Assembly: GCF_030412785.1 (NCBI RefSeq)
Contig: NZ_CP125295.1
Span: forward strand, 3,286,001-3,350,000
Source of the DNA: Paraburkholderia sabiae
GTDB taxonomy: Bacteria > Pseudomonadota > Gammaproteobacteria > Burkholderiales > Burkholderiaceae
Length of the DNA: 64,000 nucleotides
Reading direction: 5' to 3'
The position numbers and the translations under genes were made by a program. Of the stretch, positions 51,357-59,751 are shown one piece after another (within the stretch, counting starts at the first letter, position 1; every line of letters begins with the position of its first letter). A model generated the notes under the pieces. The model was not told where the DNA came from. It did not search any database and worked only from the letters and a program-made list of their open reading frames with translations.

Positions 51357-52112
51357 ATGGACCTGGACTCGATCCGCAAGAACGCTTTTGCGATGCCCGT
51401 ACACAATCCCGCTTTTCCGCGTCCTCCGTTTCGATTCGTGAACCGCGAGTACTTCATTATTTCGTACGAAAGCGATCCTGACGCAATAGCCGCTGTCGTA
51501 CCCGCACCGCTCAAACCTGAAAACGCGCTGGTGCATTACGAGTTCATCCGTATGCCCGATTCGTCGGGCTTCGGCGATTACACCGAAAGCGGCCAGGTCA
51601 TTTCCGTGCGCGACACGGAAGGCCGGCTCGGCAACTACACGCATTCGATGTATCTCGACGACGAAGGCCCGATTGCAGCGGGCCGCGAAATCTGGGGCTT
51701 TCCGAAGAAGCTTGCGCGCCCGCATATCAGCGTGGACGGCAACGACACGCTGCTCGGCACGCTCGATTACGGCACGCAGCGCATCGCGACGGGCACGATG
51801 GGCTACAAGCACTGGACGCTCGATATGGAAACCGAGCGCGCCAAACTCGCCGATACGCCGAACTATCTGTTGAAAGTGATCCCGCATGTCGACGGCACGG
51901 CGCGCGTATGCGAACTGGTGCGCTTCTTTCTGCGCGACGTGACGGTGCTCGGCGCGTGGGCGGGACCGGCCGCGCTCGAACTGCGGCATCACGCGCTCGC
52001 GCCCGTTGCGGATCTGCCCGTGCGGCGCGTCGTGGGCGCGCGTCAGGTCATCGCGCATCTGACGCTGGATATCGGCGAAGTGGCGTTCGATTATCTGGCG
52101 AACGCCGAATAG
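51357..52112 (+). CDS. adc: Acetoacetate decarboxylase
   Basis: A 251-residue enzyme of the ADC family. The catalytic Lys lies in [20 protein letters not shown], matching the Clostridium ADC active site, and other family blocks are [20 protein letters not shown] near the N-terminus and [20 protein letters not shown]. The reaction is acetoacetate to acetone + CO2. GGGAGAACCTCA precedes the ATG. It is a single gene between the VOC gene and the convergent PanE gene. Confidence 0.9.
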   Translation: MDLDSIRKNAFAMPVHNPAFPRPPFRFVNREYFIISYESDPDAIAAVVPAPLKPENALVHYEFIRMPDSSGFGDYTESGQVISVRDTEGRLGNYTHSMYLDDEGPIAAGREIWGFPKKLARPHISVDGNDTLLGTLDYGTQRIATGTMGYKHWTLDMETERAKLADTPNYLLKVIPHVDGTARVCELVRFFLRDVTVLGAWAGPAALELRHHALAPVADLPVRRVVGARQVIAHLTLDIGEVAFDYLANAE

Positions 52113-52169
52113 CACTCATACCATGCTGCGCGCGCGCATGAAACGCGTGCGCGCCACTTCAAAGCCTTT

Positions 52170-53057
52170 CTACTTGCTCTCGATCAGCTTGACGAGCGTA
52201 TGCAGCAGACGATTCGACGGCGTCGCAACGCCGAGCGCTTCGCCGCGTCGCACGATCAATCCATTCAGGTGATCGATTTCGCTGCGCTTGCCGCGTGACA
52301 GATCCTGTGCCGTCGACGAATACTGCTTCGGCATCGTTTCGGCGATCATGCGCACGGCCTTGTCGACGTCGCCGGGAATCGTGACGCCGTCGGCCTTCGC
52401 GACGGCAAGACATTCGTCGACGATATCGCGCATCACGGTCGTCACGCCCACGCCTTGCACGAGCCGGCCGTACGGCAACTGTGTGATCGCCGACAACGCG
52501 TTGTACGCGCAATTGAGGATCAGCTTCGCCCACAGCGCGCCGCGCACGTTGTCGGAGATTTCAGTGGGCACGCCTGCCGCGATCAAGGTCTGCGCGACTT
52601 CCGCGCTGGCTTTCGACGGTTCGATCACCAGTTCGCCGCGTCCGTGATGACGCACGTGCCCCGGCCCCGCCATTTCCGTCGCGACGTAGACGACGGCGGC
52701 GGCTACTTCCTGCGGCACGACCTTGCGCACTTCGTCGGCGTTCTCGACGCCGTTCTGCAGCGACAGCACCAACGTATCGGGCGCGAGAAAGGGCTTGATT
52801 TCGAGGGCCGCGCTTTCCGTGTCCGTGGATTTCACGCAGAACAGCACGAGCTTCGCGCCCTGCACTGCGCTCGCGTGCGTGCTCGCCGCAAGCGGGATGT
52901 GTTCGTCGAACGACTGCGTTTCGAGGCGCAAACCGCGACGCTCGATGGCTTCGACATGTTGCGGGCGTCCGATCAATACGACTTCATGTCCCGCGCGCGC
53001 CAGCATGCCGCCGTAATAGCAGCCCACCGCGCCCGCGCCCATTACGGCGACTTTCAT
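52170..53057 (-). CDS. panE: 2-dehydropantoate 2-reductase (ketopantoate reductase)
   Basis: A 295-residue NADPH enzyme. The Rossmann motif is MKVAVMGAGAVGCYYGGMLA (residues 1-20); LVLFCVKSTDTESAALEIKP and ALWAKLILNCAYNALSAITQ supply the catalytic Lys and Asn residues. It reduces ketopantoate to pantoate for coenzyme A synthesis; many genomes have several paralogues with other substrates. The ATG at 53057 is chosen because the Rossmann motif starts there. It follows the alpha/beta hydrolase gene on the same strand, 38 bases apart. Confidence 0.88.
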   Translation of the reverse strand: MKVAVMGAGAVGCYYGGMLARAGHEVVLIGRPQHVEAIERRGLRLETQSFDEHIPLAASTHASAVQGAKLVLFCVKSTDTESAALEIKPFLAPDTLVLSLQNGVENADEVRKVVPQEVAAAVVYVATEMAGPGHVRHHGRGELVIEPSKASAEVAQTLIAAGVPTEISDNVRGALWAKLILNCAYNALSAITQLPYGRLVQGVGVTTVMRDIVDECLAVAKADGVTIPGDVDKAVRMIAETMPKQYSSTAQDLSRGKRSEIDHLNGLIVRRGEALGVATPSNRLLHTLVKLIESK

Positions 53058-53095
53058 AGGCAACGCTCTTCTGTATGGAATTGAACCGTCAAAAC

Positions 53096-53992
53096 TTACC
53101 ACATGGCGCGCGTTCGCACCGCGAGCAAAGCGTCGGCGAATGCGGCGGGCGCTTCCTGCGGCGGGTTGTGCCCCACGTTGTCGATTACGCGGTGTTCGTA
53201 TGACCCGGTGAAATGCGGCGCATGATGCACCGATCCGCCGATCGGCATCACGCCGTCCGCGCTGCCATCGATCGAAATGACGGGCACGGTGATAGGTGGT
53301 TGCGCGGCGAGCTGCCGCTCCATCGCGTCGTAACGCGGATCGCCGTCCACCAGCGCGTAGCGATGCCGGTACGAATGAATCACGACGTCGACGAAATCGG
53401 GGTGATCGAACGAGGCCGCCGTGCGTTCGTAGCACGCGTCGTCGAATTGCCAGGTCGGCGACCAGAGCGTCCATAGCAGACGGCACAATCCGCGGCGATT
53501 TTCCGCGAGCCCGGCGCGGCCGCGTTCGCCGTGAAAATAGTATTGATACCAGTGACGCAGCTCGTTTTCCGGCAACGCGGGCTTAGCCGATGCCGCGATG
53601 TTCTGGATGTTGTAGCCATTGACCGTCACGAGCCCTTGCACGCGCTGCGGATAAAGCGCGGCAACGATGCACGCGGCGCGCCCGCCCCAATCGTAGCCGC
53701 CGAGCAGCGCGCGCTCGATCTGCAGCGCGTCGAGCAGCGCCAGCAGATCGGCGGCCAACGCGGCCTGCTGGCCGGAGCGCGGTGTATCGGCGGACAGGAA
53801 GCGCGTCGGCCCATAGCCGCGCAGATACGGCACGATCACGCGTGCGCCGTGACCGGCGAGAATCGGCGCGACCTCGTCGTAAGCGTGGATATCGTAGGGA
53901 AAGCCGTGCAGCAGGACGACGGGCCAACCTTCGGGTTCGCCTGTTTCTTCATAGGCGATGTCCAGCAATTCGGTGCTCACGTGCTTGGGCAT
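53096..53992 (-). CDS. Alpha/beta hydrolase with Asp nucleophile (epoxide hydrolase/dehalogenase-like)
   Basis: A 298-residue hydrolase. The oxyanion block is VVLLHGFPYDIHAYDEVAP and the nucleophile elbow is LLGGYDWGGRAA, with Asp instead of Ser, as in epoxide hydrolases and haloalkane dehalogenases. The catalytic His is in VIDNVGHNPPQEAP near the end. AAAGGAG precedes the ATG. It is upstream of panE on the same strand and may be co-transcribed. Substrate unknown. Confidence 0.85.
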   Translation of the reverse strand: MPKHVSTELLDIAYEETGEPEGWPVVLLHGFPYDIHAYDEVAPILAGHGARVIVPYLRGYGPTRFLSADTPRSGQQAALAADLLALLDALQIERALLGGYDWGGRAACIVAALYPQRVQGLVTVNGYNIQNIAASAKPALPENELRHWYQYYFHGERGRAGLAENRRGLCRLLWTLWSPTWQFDDACYERTAASFDHPDFVDVVIHSYRHRYALVDGDPRYDAMERQLAAQPPITVPVISIDGSADGVMPIGGSVHHAPHFTGSYEHRVIDNVGHNPPQEAPAAFADALLAVRTRAMW

Positions 53993-54079
53993 GATCGGCG
54001 GCTCCTTTAAGGGCGATCACTACGCACAGCAGACTCGGGACGCGGGGAGCGTCCATGGTAGCGCCGTCGCGCGAATCGC

Positions 54080-54111
54080 GCTGACCCGCTGACCCGCTGA
54101 CCCGCTGACCC
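54080..54111. repeat. 8-bp short tandem repeat (4 copies)
   Basis: GCTGACCC repeated four times head to tail, followed by a degenerate fifth copy (GCCGACCG). It lies about 90 bases upstream of the alpha/beta hydrolase start and 180 before the MFS start. Copy number may vary between strains. Confidence 0.8.
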
Positions 54112-54288
54112 GCCGACCGTATGGCTCGCGCGACACCGCAACAGGCTCGCTAAAGAAAGTCGCTTTACTGCAAGCCGATGTCGTATCCTTGCTGTGCCAG
54201 CCGCACCGCGGGCCGCTACATTCCACAAGACGAGCCCGCAACACGTCGCTATCCGGGTGCCGCGCAAGACGAACCACATCGAGTACGA

Positions 54289-55626
54289 ATGAAACAGGCA
54301 CACGATCAGGCGACCTCGCCGTGCGGCGCATTCTCCCTGCATGACAGCCAACCGCTCGCCGATTTCGTCGAAAGCGGTCCGTCACTCGCTGCTTCCGTCG
54401 CGCCTGTTCCCGCGCCGCCGCCTCCCTTCAGCAGCCTGCGCGCGACCGCGATCCTGCTGCTCGGCTACGCGATTCTCATCACGGGTAACGGCCTGCTCGG
54501 CACGCTGATCTCGTTGCGGCTGATCCAGCAGCAGGCGCCGTCGATCGTCGTCGGCTTCGTGCAGTCCTCGTACTACATCGGCTTCATGCTAGGCGCGCTC
54601 TATGGCGGCTCGCTTATCGGCCGCGTCGGGCATCATCGCGCGTTCGTCACGTTCGCGGCGGCGTCGGCGTGCTGCGCGCTCGGCTATGCGGTGTGGAACG
54701 AGGCCGCGACCTGGGCGGCGTTGCGCTTCATCACCGGCTTTTGCCTCGTCGGCATTTTCACGGTGGTGGAAAGCTGGCTGCATCAGGTGGCGAGCAATGC
54801 ACAGCGCGGACGCGTGTTTTCCGCGTATCTGATCACCAACTATCTCGGCGTCGGCATCGGTCAGTTTCTGATCGGTCTCGCCGATCCATCCGGCTTCGAA
54901 CTCTTCAGCGCCGTCGCTGCGCTGTTCACCGCGTCGCTGATTCCCGTTGCGCTTGCGGGCACGGCGCCCGGTCCCGTCGCCGCGCCCGCCACGCACGCGA
55001 GCGCCTCGGGCCGCTCGCGTCTCGCGCGCGGTCTGTCGGGCTTGCAGACCATCTATCGCTGGGCGCCGCTCGGCGTGGTCGCGTGCCTTGCGGCAGGCCT
55101 GCTCAACAGCGCGTTCTACACGATGCAGCCGGTGTTCATGCGACGCGTCGGCTATTCGGTGCCGGACGTGTCGCACTTCATGGGCTTCGCGCTGCTCGCG
55201 GCGCTCGTGCCGCAATGGCCCGTCGCGCGGCTCGCCGATCTGTTCGACCGGCGCAAGGTGCTGCTATCTCTCGCCGCGCTCGCGGGTTTGCTGAGCGTGC
55301 TGCTGTTCGTGTTGCGCGATGGCGTGCTGATCGAGGCGCTCGGCTATCTGTACGTCGCGATCGCGTTCTCGATGTATGGCGTCGTCACGTCCTACGTGAA
55401 CGACTGCATTCCCGCCGACGAACGTATCGCCGTCAGCGCAGGACTGCTGCTGATCTTTTCGCTGGGCGCGAGCGGCGGCCCGACGCTCGCGTCCGCGATG
55501 ATGGCGTTCGCGGGCCCCGCCGGGCTCTATCTGTTCACGGCCGTCGTGATGGGTGCGCTGATCGTGCTGACGCTGCGCAGTCTGCGCGTGTCGCCGTCCA
55601 CGCGCCGGGTCGCGGACGCCCGCTAG
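54289..55626 (+). CDS. MFS transporter (YcaD-like)
   Basis: A 445-residue carrier with 12 membrane segments; motif A-like GGSLIGRVGHHRAFVTFAAA after TM2 and LADLFDRRKVLLSLAALAGL after TM8. The N-terminal 45 residues are hydrophilic and Pro-rich (VAPVPAPPPPFSS region). Relatives are the YcaD-type MFS proteins of unknown substrate. The ATG 54289 is preferred; a longer start exists but adds low-complexity sequence. Confidence 0.85.
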   Translation: MKQAHDQATSPCGAFSLHDSQPLADFVESGPSLAASVAPVPAPPPPFSSLRATAILLLGYAILITGNGLLGTLISLRLIQQQAPSIVVGFVQSSYYIGFMLGALYGGSLIGRVGHHRAFVTFAAASACCALGYAVWNEAATWAALRFITGFCLVGIFTVVESWLHQVASNAQRGRVFSAYLITNYLGVGIGQFLIGLADPSGFELFSAVAALFTASLIPVALAGTAPGPVAAPATHASASGRSRLARGLSGLQTIYRWAPLGVVACLAAGLLNSAFYTMQPVFMRRVGYSVPDVSHFMGFALLAALVPQWPVARLADLFDRRKVLLSLAALAGLLSVLLFVLRDGVLIEALGYLYVAIAFSMYGVVTSYVNDCIPADERIAVSAGLLLIFSLGASGGPTLASAMMAFAGPAGLYLFTAVVMGALIVLTLRSLRVSPSTRRVADAR

Positions 55627-55633
55627 CTTCCTG

Positions 55634-56704
55634 TCAGGGCCACTCGCAAGCCTGATCCGCCAGTGCGAGCAGATCCGACACATGACGGCCGAGGCCCGGA
55701 TCGTAGAGCACGGCATCGCGCGAAAACGCCGGCGTCGACGGCCTTTCTCCGCGTGCGTCGGACACCGCCTGCGCCAGCACGCGACGCAAGCTGTCGACAT
55801 CGTTCGGTGCGAAGACGAGCTTGGCTTCCGGCGCGATCACGTCATGACAGCCGATGTTCGACGACAGAATCACGGGCGTGCCGCACATCACCGATTCCAC
55901 GCCCACGAGTCCAAACGGTTCGTAGCTCGACGCGAGGATCGTATAGTCCGCCGCGCGGTAGCCTTCTTCGATCGTATTCACATAGCCGATGTAGCGCAGC
56001 CGCTTCGACGTGCGCTCGGGCGGACGACCCGCTACGGCCACGACGATGGGCAGATCGAGATCGCGCAGCGCGGCTTCGATCAGCGGCAAGCCTTTGCGTT
56101 CGTGACTGCTCGACGGAAACAGCAATACGATTTCGTCGTCGGCGAAGCCAAAACGTTTGCGCAATGCGCGGCGCTCGTCACTGGTAACGGGCGAAAAGCG
56201 GCCGTTGTCGACGGGCGGATACAGCACGCGGATCTTCGCATCGTCGACGCCGTACAGATGCCGCAGTTCATCGCGCATCTGCGGCGAATGCGCGACGACG
56301 AAGCGCGCCCGCCGGTATTGACGGCGCTCCAGCGCAATCTGCCGGCGGTCGAAGAACGATGGCCGCCGTCCCGTCGCGCTGAGGAAACCCAGATGCGTGC
56401 CGCCGCAAATCGCGATCTCCGACGCTTCGACGCGATTGCAGCCGATCAGCACATCCACTTTCGCGTCGCGCCGCATCGCGCTCAGGCGCCGCGAAAACCA
56501 TTCGTCGCGCCATTTGCCCGGCAGAAACGAAACGTTGATCCGATGCGGTTCGACGAGCCGGCTTTCCGGCAACTTGGGATCGAATGCGCGGCCGAACACG
56601 GCCAGCTTGATCCCGGCGGCGACGAGTCCCCGTGTCACCTCGATCGCATAGCGTTCGAGGCCCCCGCTGTACTTCAGTGCATTGCACGACAATCCGATTT
56701 TCAT
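55634..56704 (-). CDS. Glycosyltransferase family 4
   Basis: A 356-residue GT-B enzyme. N-terminal domain starts MKIGLSCNALKYSGGLERYA; the C-terminal nucleotide-sugar domain has VLLFPSSSHERKGLPLIEAA, then TILASSYEPFGLVGVESVMC (the E-x7-E-type donor-binding motif). It transfers a sugar to a growing surface glycan at the cytoplasmic face, most likely LPS core in this context. It is the most downstream gene of a minus-strand glycosyltransferase run. Acceptor unknown. Confidence 0.85.
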   Translation of the reverse strand: MKIGLSCNALKYSGGLERYAIEVTRGLVAAGIKLAVFGRAFDPKLPESRLVEPHRINVSFLPGKWRDEWFSRRLSAMRRDAKVDVLIGCNRVEASEIAICGGTHLGFLSATGRRPSFFDRRQIALERRQYRRARFVVAHSPQMRDELRHLYGVDDAKIRVLYPPVDNGRFSPVTSDERRALRKRFGFADDEIVLLFPSSSHERKGLPLIEAALRDLDLPIVVAVAGRPPERTSKRLRYIGYVNTIEEGYRAADYTILASSYEPFGLVGVESVMCGTPVILSSNIGCHDVIAPEAKLVFAPNDVDSLRRVLAQAVSDARGERPSTPAFSRDAVLYDPGLGRHVSDLLALADQACEWP

Positions 56705-56778
56705 GCTTCTTTTCGAGCTTCACCAAACGGCACTGGCAAGTCATCGCGCTTCCGATGTCAGGACACATCGCGCGTTCT

Positions 56779-57696
56779 TTAGGCCTGCTCCGCCAATTGC
56801 CTGAATACAGTGACAACGCGTCGACACGTCAACGCCTGACGCCAGAACTTTTCCTTGAGCCGCGCAGTGGGAATCCATTGCCGAGGCAGCACGACGCGCA
56901 CGGTGCCCCACGCGGGCCGCCAACGCTCGGCGACGGCGCGACGCCTGAACAGGCTCACGGTGGGAATCGACAGATTCGACGCGAGGTGGCCGATGCCCGA
57001 GTCGTTGCCGATAAACCAGCCAGATTCGTAGAGCCAGCACGCGAGCGCATGCAGATCGTCGAATTCGGGCGCCGCGATGCCGCGTTGTTCGAGCCCGCTC
57101 CAGCGCGCACGCTCACTGGGCGCGATCACGAAACACACTTCATAGCCGAGCGCTTGCAGACGCCTCGCGAGTGCGATGAAGCTTTCGCGCGACCAGCGCT
57201 TGTCGTCGGTGCTCGCTTCCGGATGAATGACCACGCGATGCCGGAACCGCCGATGCTTGAGCGTCGCGGGCGCGACGATGCCGTTGTTCGTCGTACTCGC
57301 CGCGACGCCGAACTGCGTGCGGCTGAACTGCGCAAAGCGCTCGGCCATGCAGCCGGACCAGGTGCCGTATTCGACATCGTGCAGATCGATCACATGCGGA
57401 TGCGCATAGGCAAGCTGCGCAAACGGTTGATGTCTGTGCATCTGCACGACGGCATCGAATGGTTCGAGCAGCGCTGCGCAATCGGCCTCATGCGGCAGCG
57501 GATGAATCTCGACATGCGGAAACCAGTGACGCAATGCATGAACATGCGTGCCGAACACGCAGACGTCGATGCCGCTCGCGCGCAGGTTCTGCACGATCAC
57601 CATCGAGATCAGCGTATCGCCGATCGCATTCGACATCATGAACGCGACGCGCCTGATCGACGCGATGCGCACACACGCCGGCAACTGTGCATCCAT
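56779..57696 (-). CDS. Glycosyltransferase family 9 (heptosyltransferase-like)
   Basis: A 305-residue GT9 enzyme. Motifs: FMMSNAIGDTLISMVIVQNL near the N-terminus, VVIHPEASTDDKRWSRESFI (donor site), and ESGWFIGNDSGIGHLASNLS (acceptor/donor loop). It adds heptose or a related sugar in LPS core synthesis. It is about half identical in layout to the next gene, suggesting tandem duplication. Its ATG starts 1 base after the stop of the paralogue, so they are coupled. Confidence 0.85.
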   Translation of the reverse strand: MDAQLPACVRIASIRRVAFMMSNAIGDTLISMVIVQNLRASGIDVCVFGTHVHALRHWFPHVEIHPLPHEADCAALLEPFDAVVQMHRHQPFAQLAYAHPHVIDLHDVEYGTWSGCMAERFAQFSRTQFGVAASTTNNGIVAPATLKHRRFRHRVVIHPEASTDDKRWSRESFIALARRLQALGYEVCFVIAPSERARWSGLEQRGIAAPEFDDLHALACWLYESGWFIGNDSGIGHLASNLSIPTVSLFRRRAVAERWRPAWGTVRVVLPRQWIPTARLKEKFWRQALTCRRVVTVFRQLAEQA

Positions 57697-57697
57697 A

Positions 57698-58600
57698 TCA
57701 GGCCGCCTCGCGTCGAAGCTGATCGAATACGCGCAGCACGCGGTTCACCGACAGCGCGTATTTCCAGCAACGCTCCTTGAGACGACCAGTGGGAAGCCAC
57801 GCGCCGCCGACCAGCACCTTGCCTGCGCCCCAACCCGGACGCCACGTTCGCGCGATACCTTTGCGCATGAATAGCGATAACGTAGGCACCTGGAGACACG
57901 AGGCGAGATGACCGATGCCCGAATCGTTGCCGATGAACCAGCCGCATTCGACGAGCCATGCAGCAACGTTGTCGAGCGAACCGAGGCGCGGCAAACCGAT
58001 GCCATATTGCTGAACGTGTTCCCAGTCGGCGCGTTCGCCGTCGCTCACGATGAAGTGCGGCTCGAAGCCCTTCGACTTCAGGCGCAACGCAAGGCTCAGG
58101 AAGCGCGGCGCGAGCCAGCGCTTGTCGTCCGTACTGGCCGTCGGATGAATCGCGACACGCAGCGCATGCTTGCGATGCTTCAGCCCCGCCGGCACCGCAA
58201 GACCGTTGCCCGCCTCTGCGTGATGCAGGCGCAGCGACTCGCGGCAATAGTGCGCAAGACGCGCCGCCATCGCTTCCGGCGAACGCGCGCGGCACAGATG
58301 TTCGAGCACGATCGCGTTCGGATGACGTTGTTCGAGACGCAGCACAGGACGGTCGGCGTGAAGCTGGATGACGGTATCGAATGACGGCAGCAGCGTGTTC
58401 ACATCGTCGTCGTTGAGAGCAGGCCGGATGTCCATTCCCGGAAACCATGCGCGTAACGCGTTCATGTGCGCGCTGAAGACGGTCACCCGCTTGCCGCTCA
58501 ATTGCAGATTGCGCGCGACGGTCATCAGCAGCAGCGAGTCGCCCAACGCAGGTGACGACGTCACCGCTACGTTCAAAACCGGCTCGTTAGCGTGCTGCAT
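57698..58600 (-). CDS. Glycosyltransferase family 9 (heptosyltransferase-like), paralogue
   Basis: A 300-residue GT9 enzyme, paralogue of the following gene. It has SSPALGDSLLLMTVARNLQL, VAIHPTASTDDKRWLAPRFL and ECGWFIGNDSGIGHLASCLQ. ATG 58600 is preferred over an upstream TTG; GAGAGCA is near. The duplicated pair implies two successive additions of similar sugars or a diverged specificity. Confidence 0.85.
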   Translation of the reverse strand: MQHANEPVLNVAVTSSPALGDSLLLMTVARNLQLSGKRVTVFSAHMNALRAWFPGMDIRPALNDDDVNTLLPSFDTVIQLHADRPVLRLEQRHPNAIVLEHLCRARSPEAMAARLAHYCRESLRLHHAEAGNGLAVPAGLKHRKHALRVAIHPTASTDDKRWLAPRFLSLALRLKSKGFEPHFIVSDGERADWEHVQQYGIGLPRLGSLDNVAAWLVECGWFIGNDSGIGHLASCLQVPTLSLFMRKGIARTWRPGWGAGKVLVGGAWLPTGRLKERCWKYALSVNRVLRVFDQLRREAA

Positions 58601-58777
58601 GGTTGTTGCTCTCAATGAATGACGTGGATCCGACGCCCGGATGACATCCTTGCCGCGACGTCACAGACCTTGCTGTCCATGACGTCAATGCGATTTCAGC
58701 GCGATTATAGGTTTGCGTTTGTCACATGAGATTCATGAAAACTTTCTGCGCATTTCCCGGCAAGCAGCGCACGTGCA

Positions 58778-59629
58778 CTACGTGCGCTTCGCGTCGCCGT
58801 TGTAGTAGCGCAGATCCGCTTCCGACAAAAGGCGCTTCATGTGCGGTCCATGCGTGGTCAGCCTGGCGGCTTGCAGCCATTCCTTCTTGCCGCGCAAGCG
58901 GTCGAACGCATCAGGACCGGGCGCGTCGGCTGCACTCGGCCAGTGATGACACACGAGACTCAGCGGTTCGCACACGTCCCTGAATTGCGGGTGCACGGGT
59001 TCACGTTCGTGCATGCCCAGCACCGCGCGATGACCGAAGCGCCCGGTTACCGCTTCATACAGGAGCTTTTCGAGGATGTCGCCATCGTCGGGACGCAAAG
59101 ACAGCAGCAGATCGAGCATGGCGGGCGTGCTCTTCGCGATGAAGAACTGCGTCGAAAGAGACTTCCGGTCGCGAATGCCATAACGCGATCCCACGCGCCT
59201 CAACAGCAGTGCTAGACGGGCGCGCAAGCGTCGCCGTGGATCGTGTGAACGGCTCCATTCGGGCACGCGATCCGTGCTCCACGACGACGCGGCAATCATC
59301 GCGTGCGGATCTTCATCCAGCCTTTCCAGATAGCGCAGGATCACGTTCTGATCGAAGACCCACGTATCGGCTTCGAGATGAACGATGTAGTCTGCCTTGA
59401 GCTTCTCGACGGCTGTCTGCATCGATGCAACGAGCAGATCGAGCGCGCCGCGTGTCAGCGGTTTGGGCTCGCGCATCACCAGAATGTCTTCGATGTAGCG
59501 CGTATAGGCCGGGTCCGCGCATGCATGCACGACAGGCCACTTGCGCGGCCAGTTCAGCTTGACGATTTCCATCGAAATGCGCGCGCAGTCCGTGCGATTG
59601 AACGAAGTCAGGCAGACGACGACTTGCAT
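58778..59629 (-). CDS. Putative glycosyltransferase (GT-A-like)
   Basis: A 283-residue protein. It opens with MQVVVCLTSFNRTDCARISM and contains DYIVHLEADTWVFDQNVILR, an acidic motif (EADTWVFD) like the DxD metal/donor site of GT-A glycosyltransferases. C-terminal part: VCEPLSLVCHHWPSAADAPG. It sits between the GT9 pair and the LptD gene on the same strand, so it probably extends the same glycan. The assignment is by pattern only. Confidence 0.6.
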   Translation of the reverse strand: MQVVVCLTSFNRTDCARISMEIVKLNWPRKWPVVHACADPAYTRYIEDILVMREPKPLTRGALDLLVASMQTAVEKLKADYIVHLEADTWVFDQNVILRYLERLDEDPHAMIAASSWSTDRVPEWSRSHDPRRRLRARLALLLRRVGSRYGIRDRKSLSTQFFIAKSTPAMLDLLLSLRPDDGDILEKLLYEAVTGRFGHRAVLGMHEREPVHPQFRDVCEPLSLVCHHWPSAADAPGPDAFDRLRGKKEWLQAARLTTHGPHMKRLLSEADLRYYNGDAKRT

Positions 59630-59751
59630 GGCGAATTGACGTCTTTGGAAAGCGTCACATACTGCATCAAATTCGCATGCCGTAACGGTCTTGTATCCGT
59701 CGCGCGCCTTACGCAAAATTTCCGCCGCCTGGCGCGCTGCTGACTCGCTGT

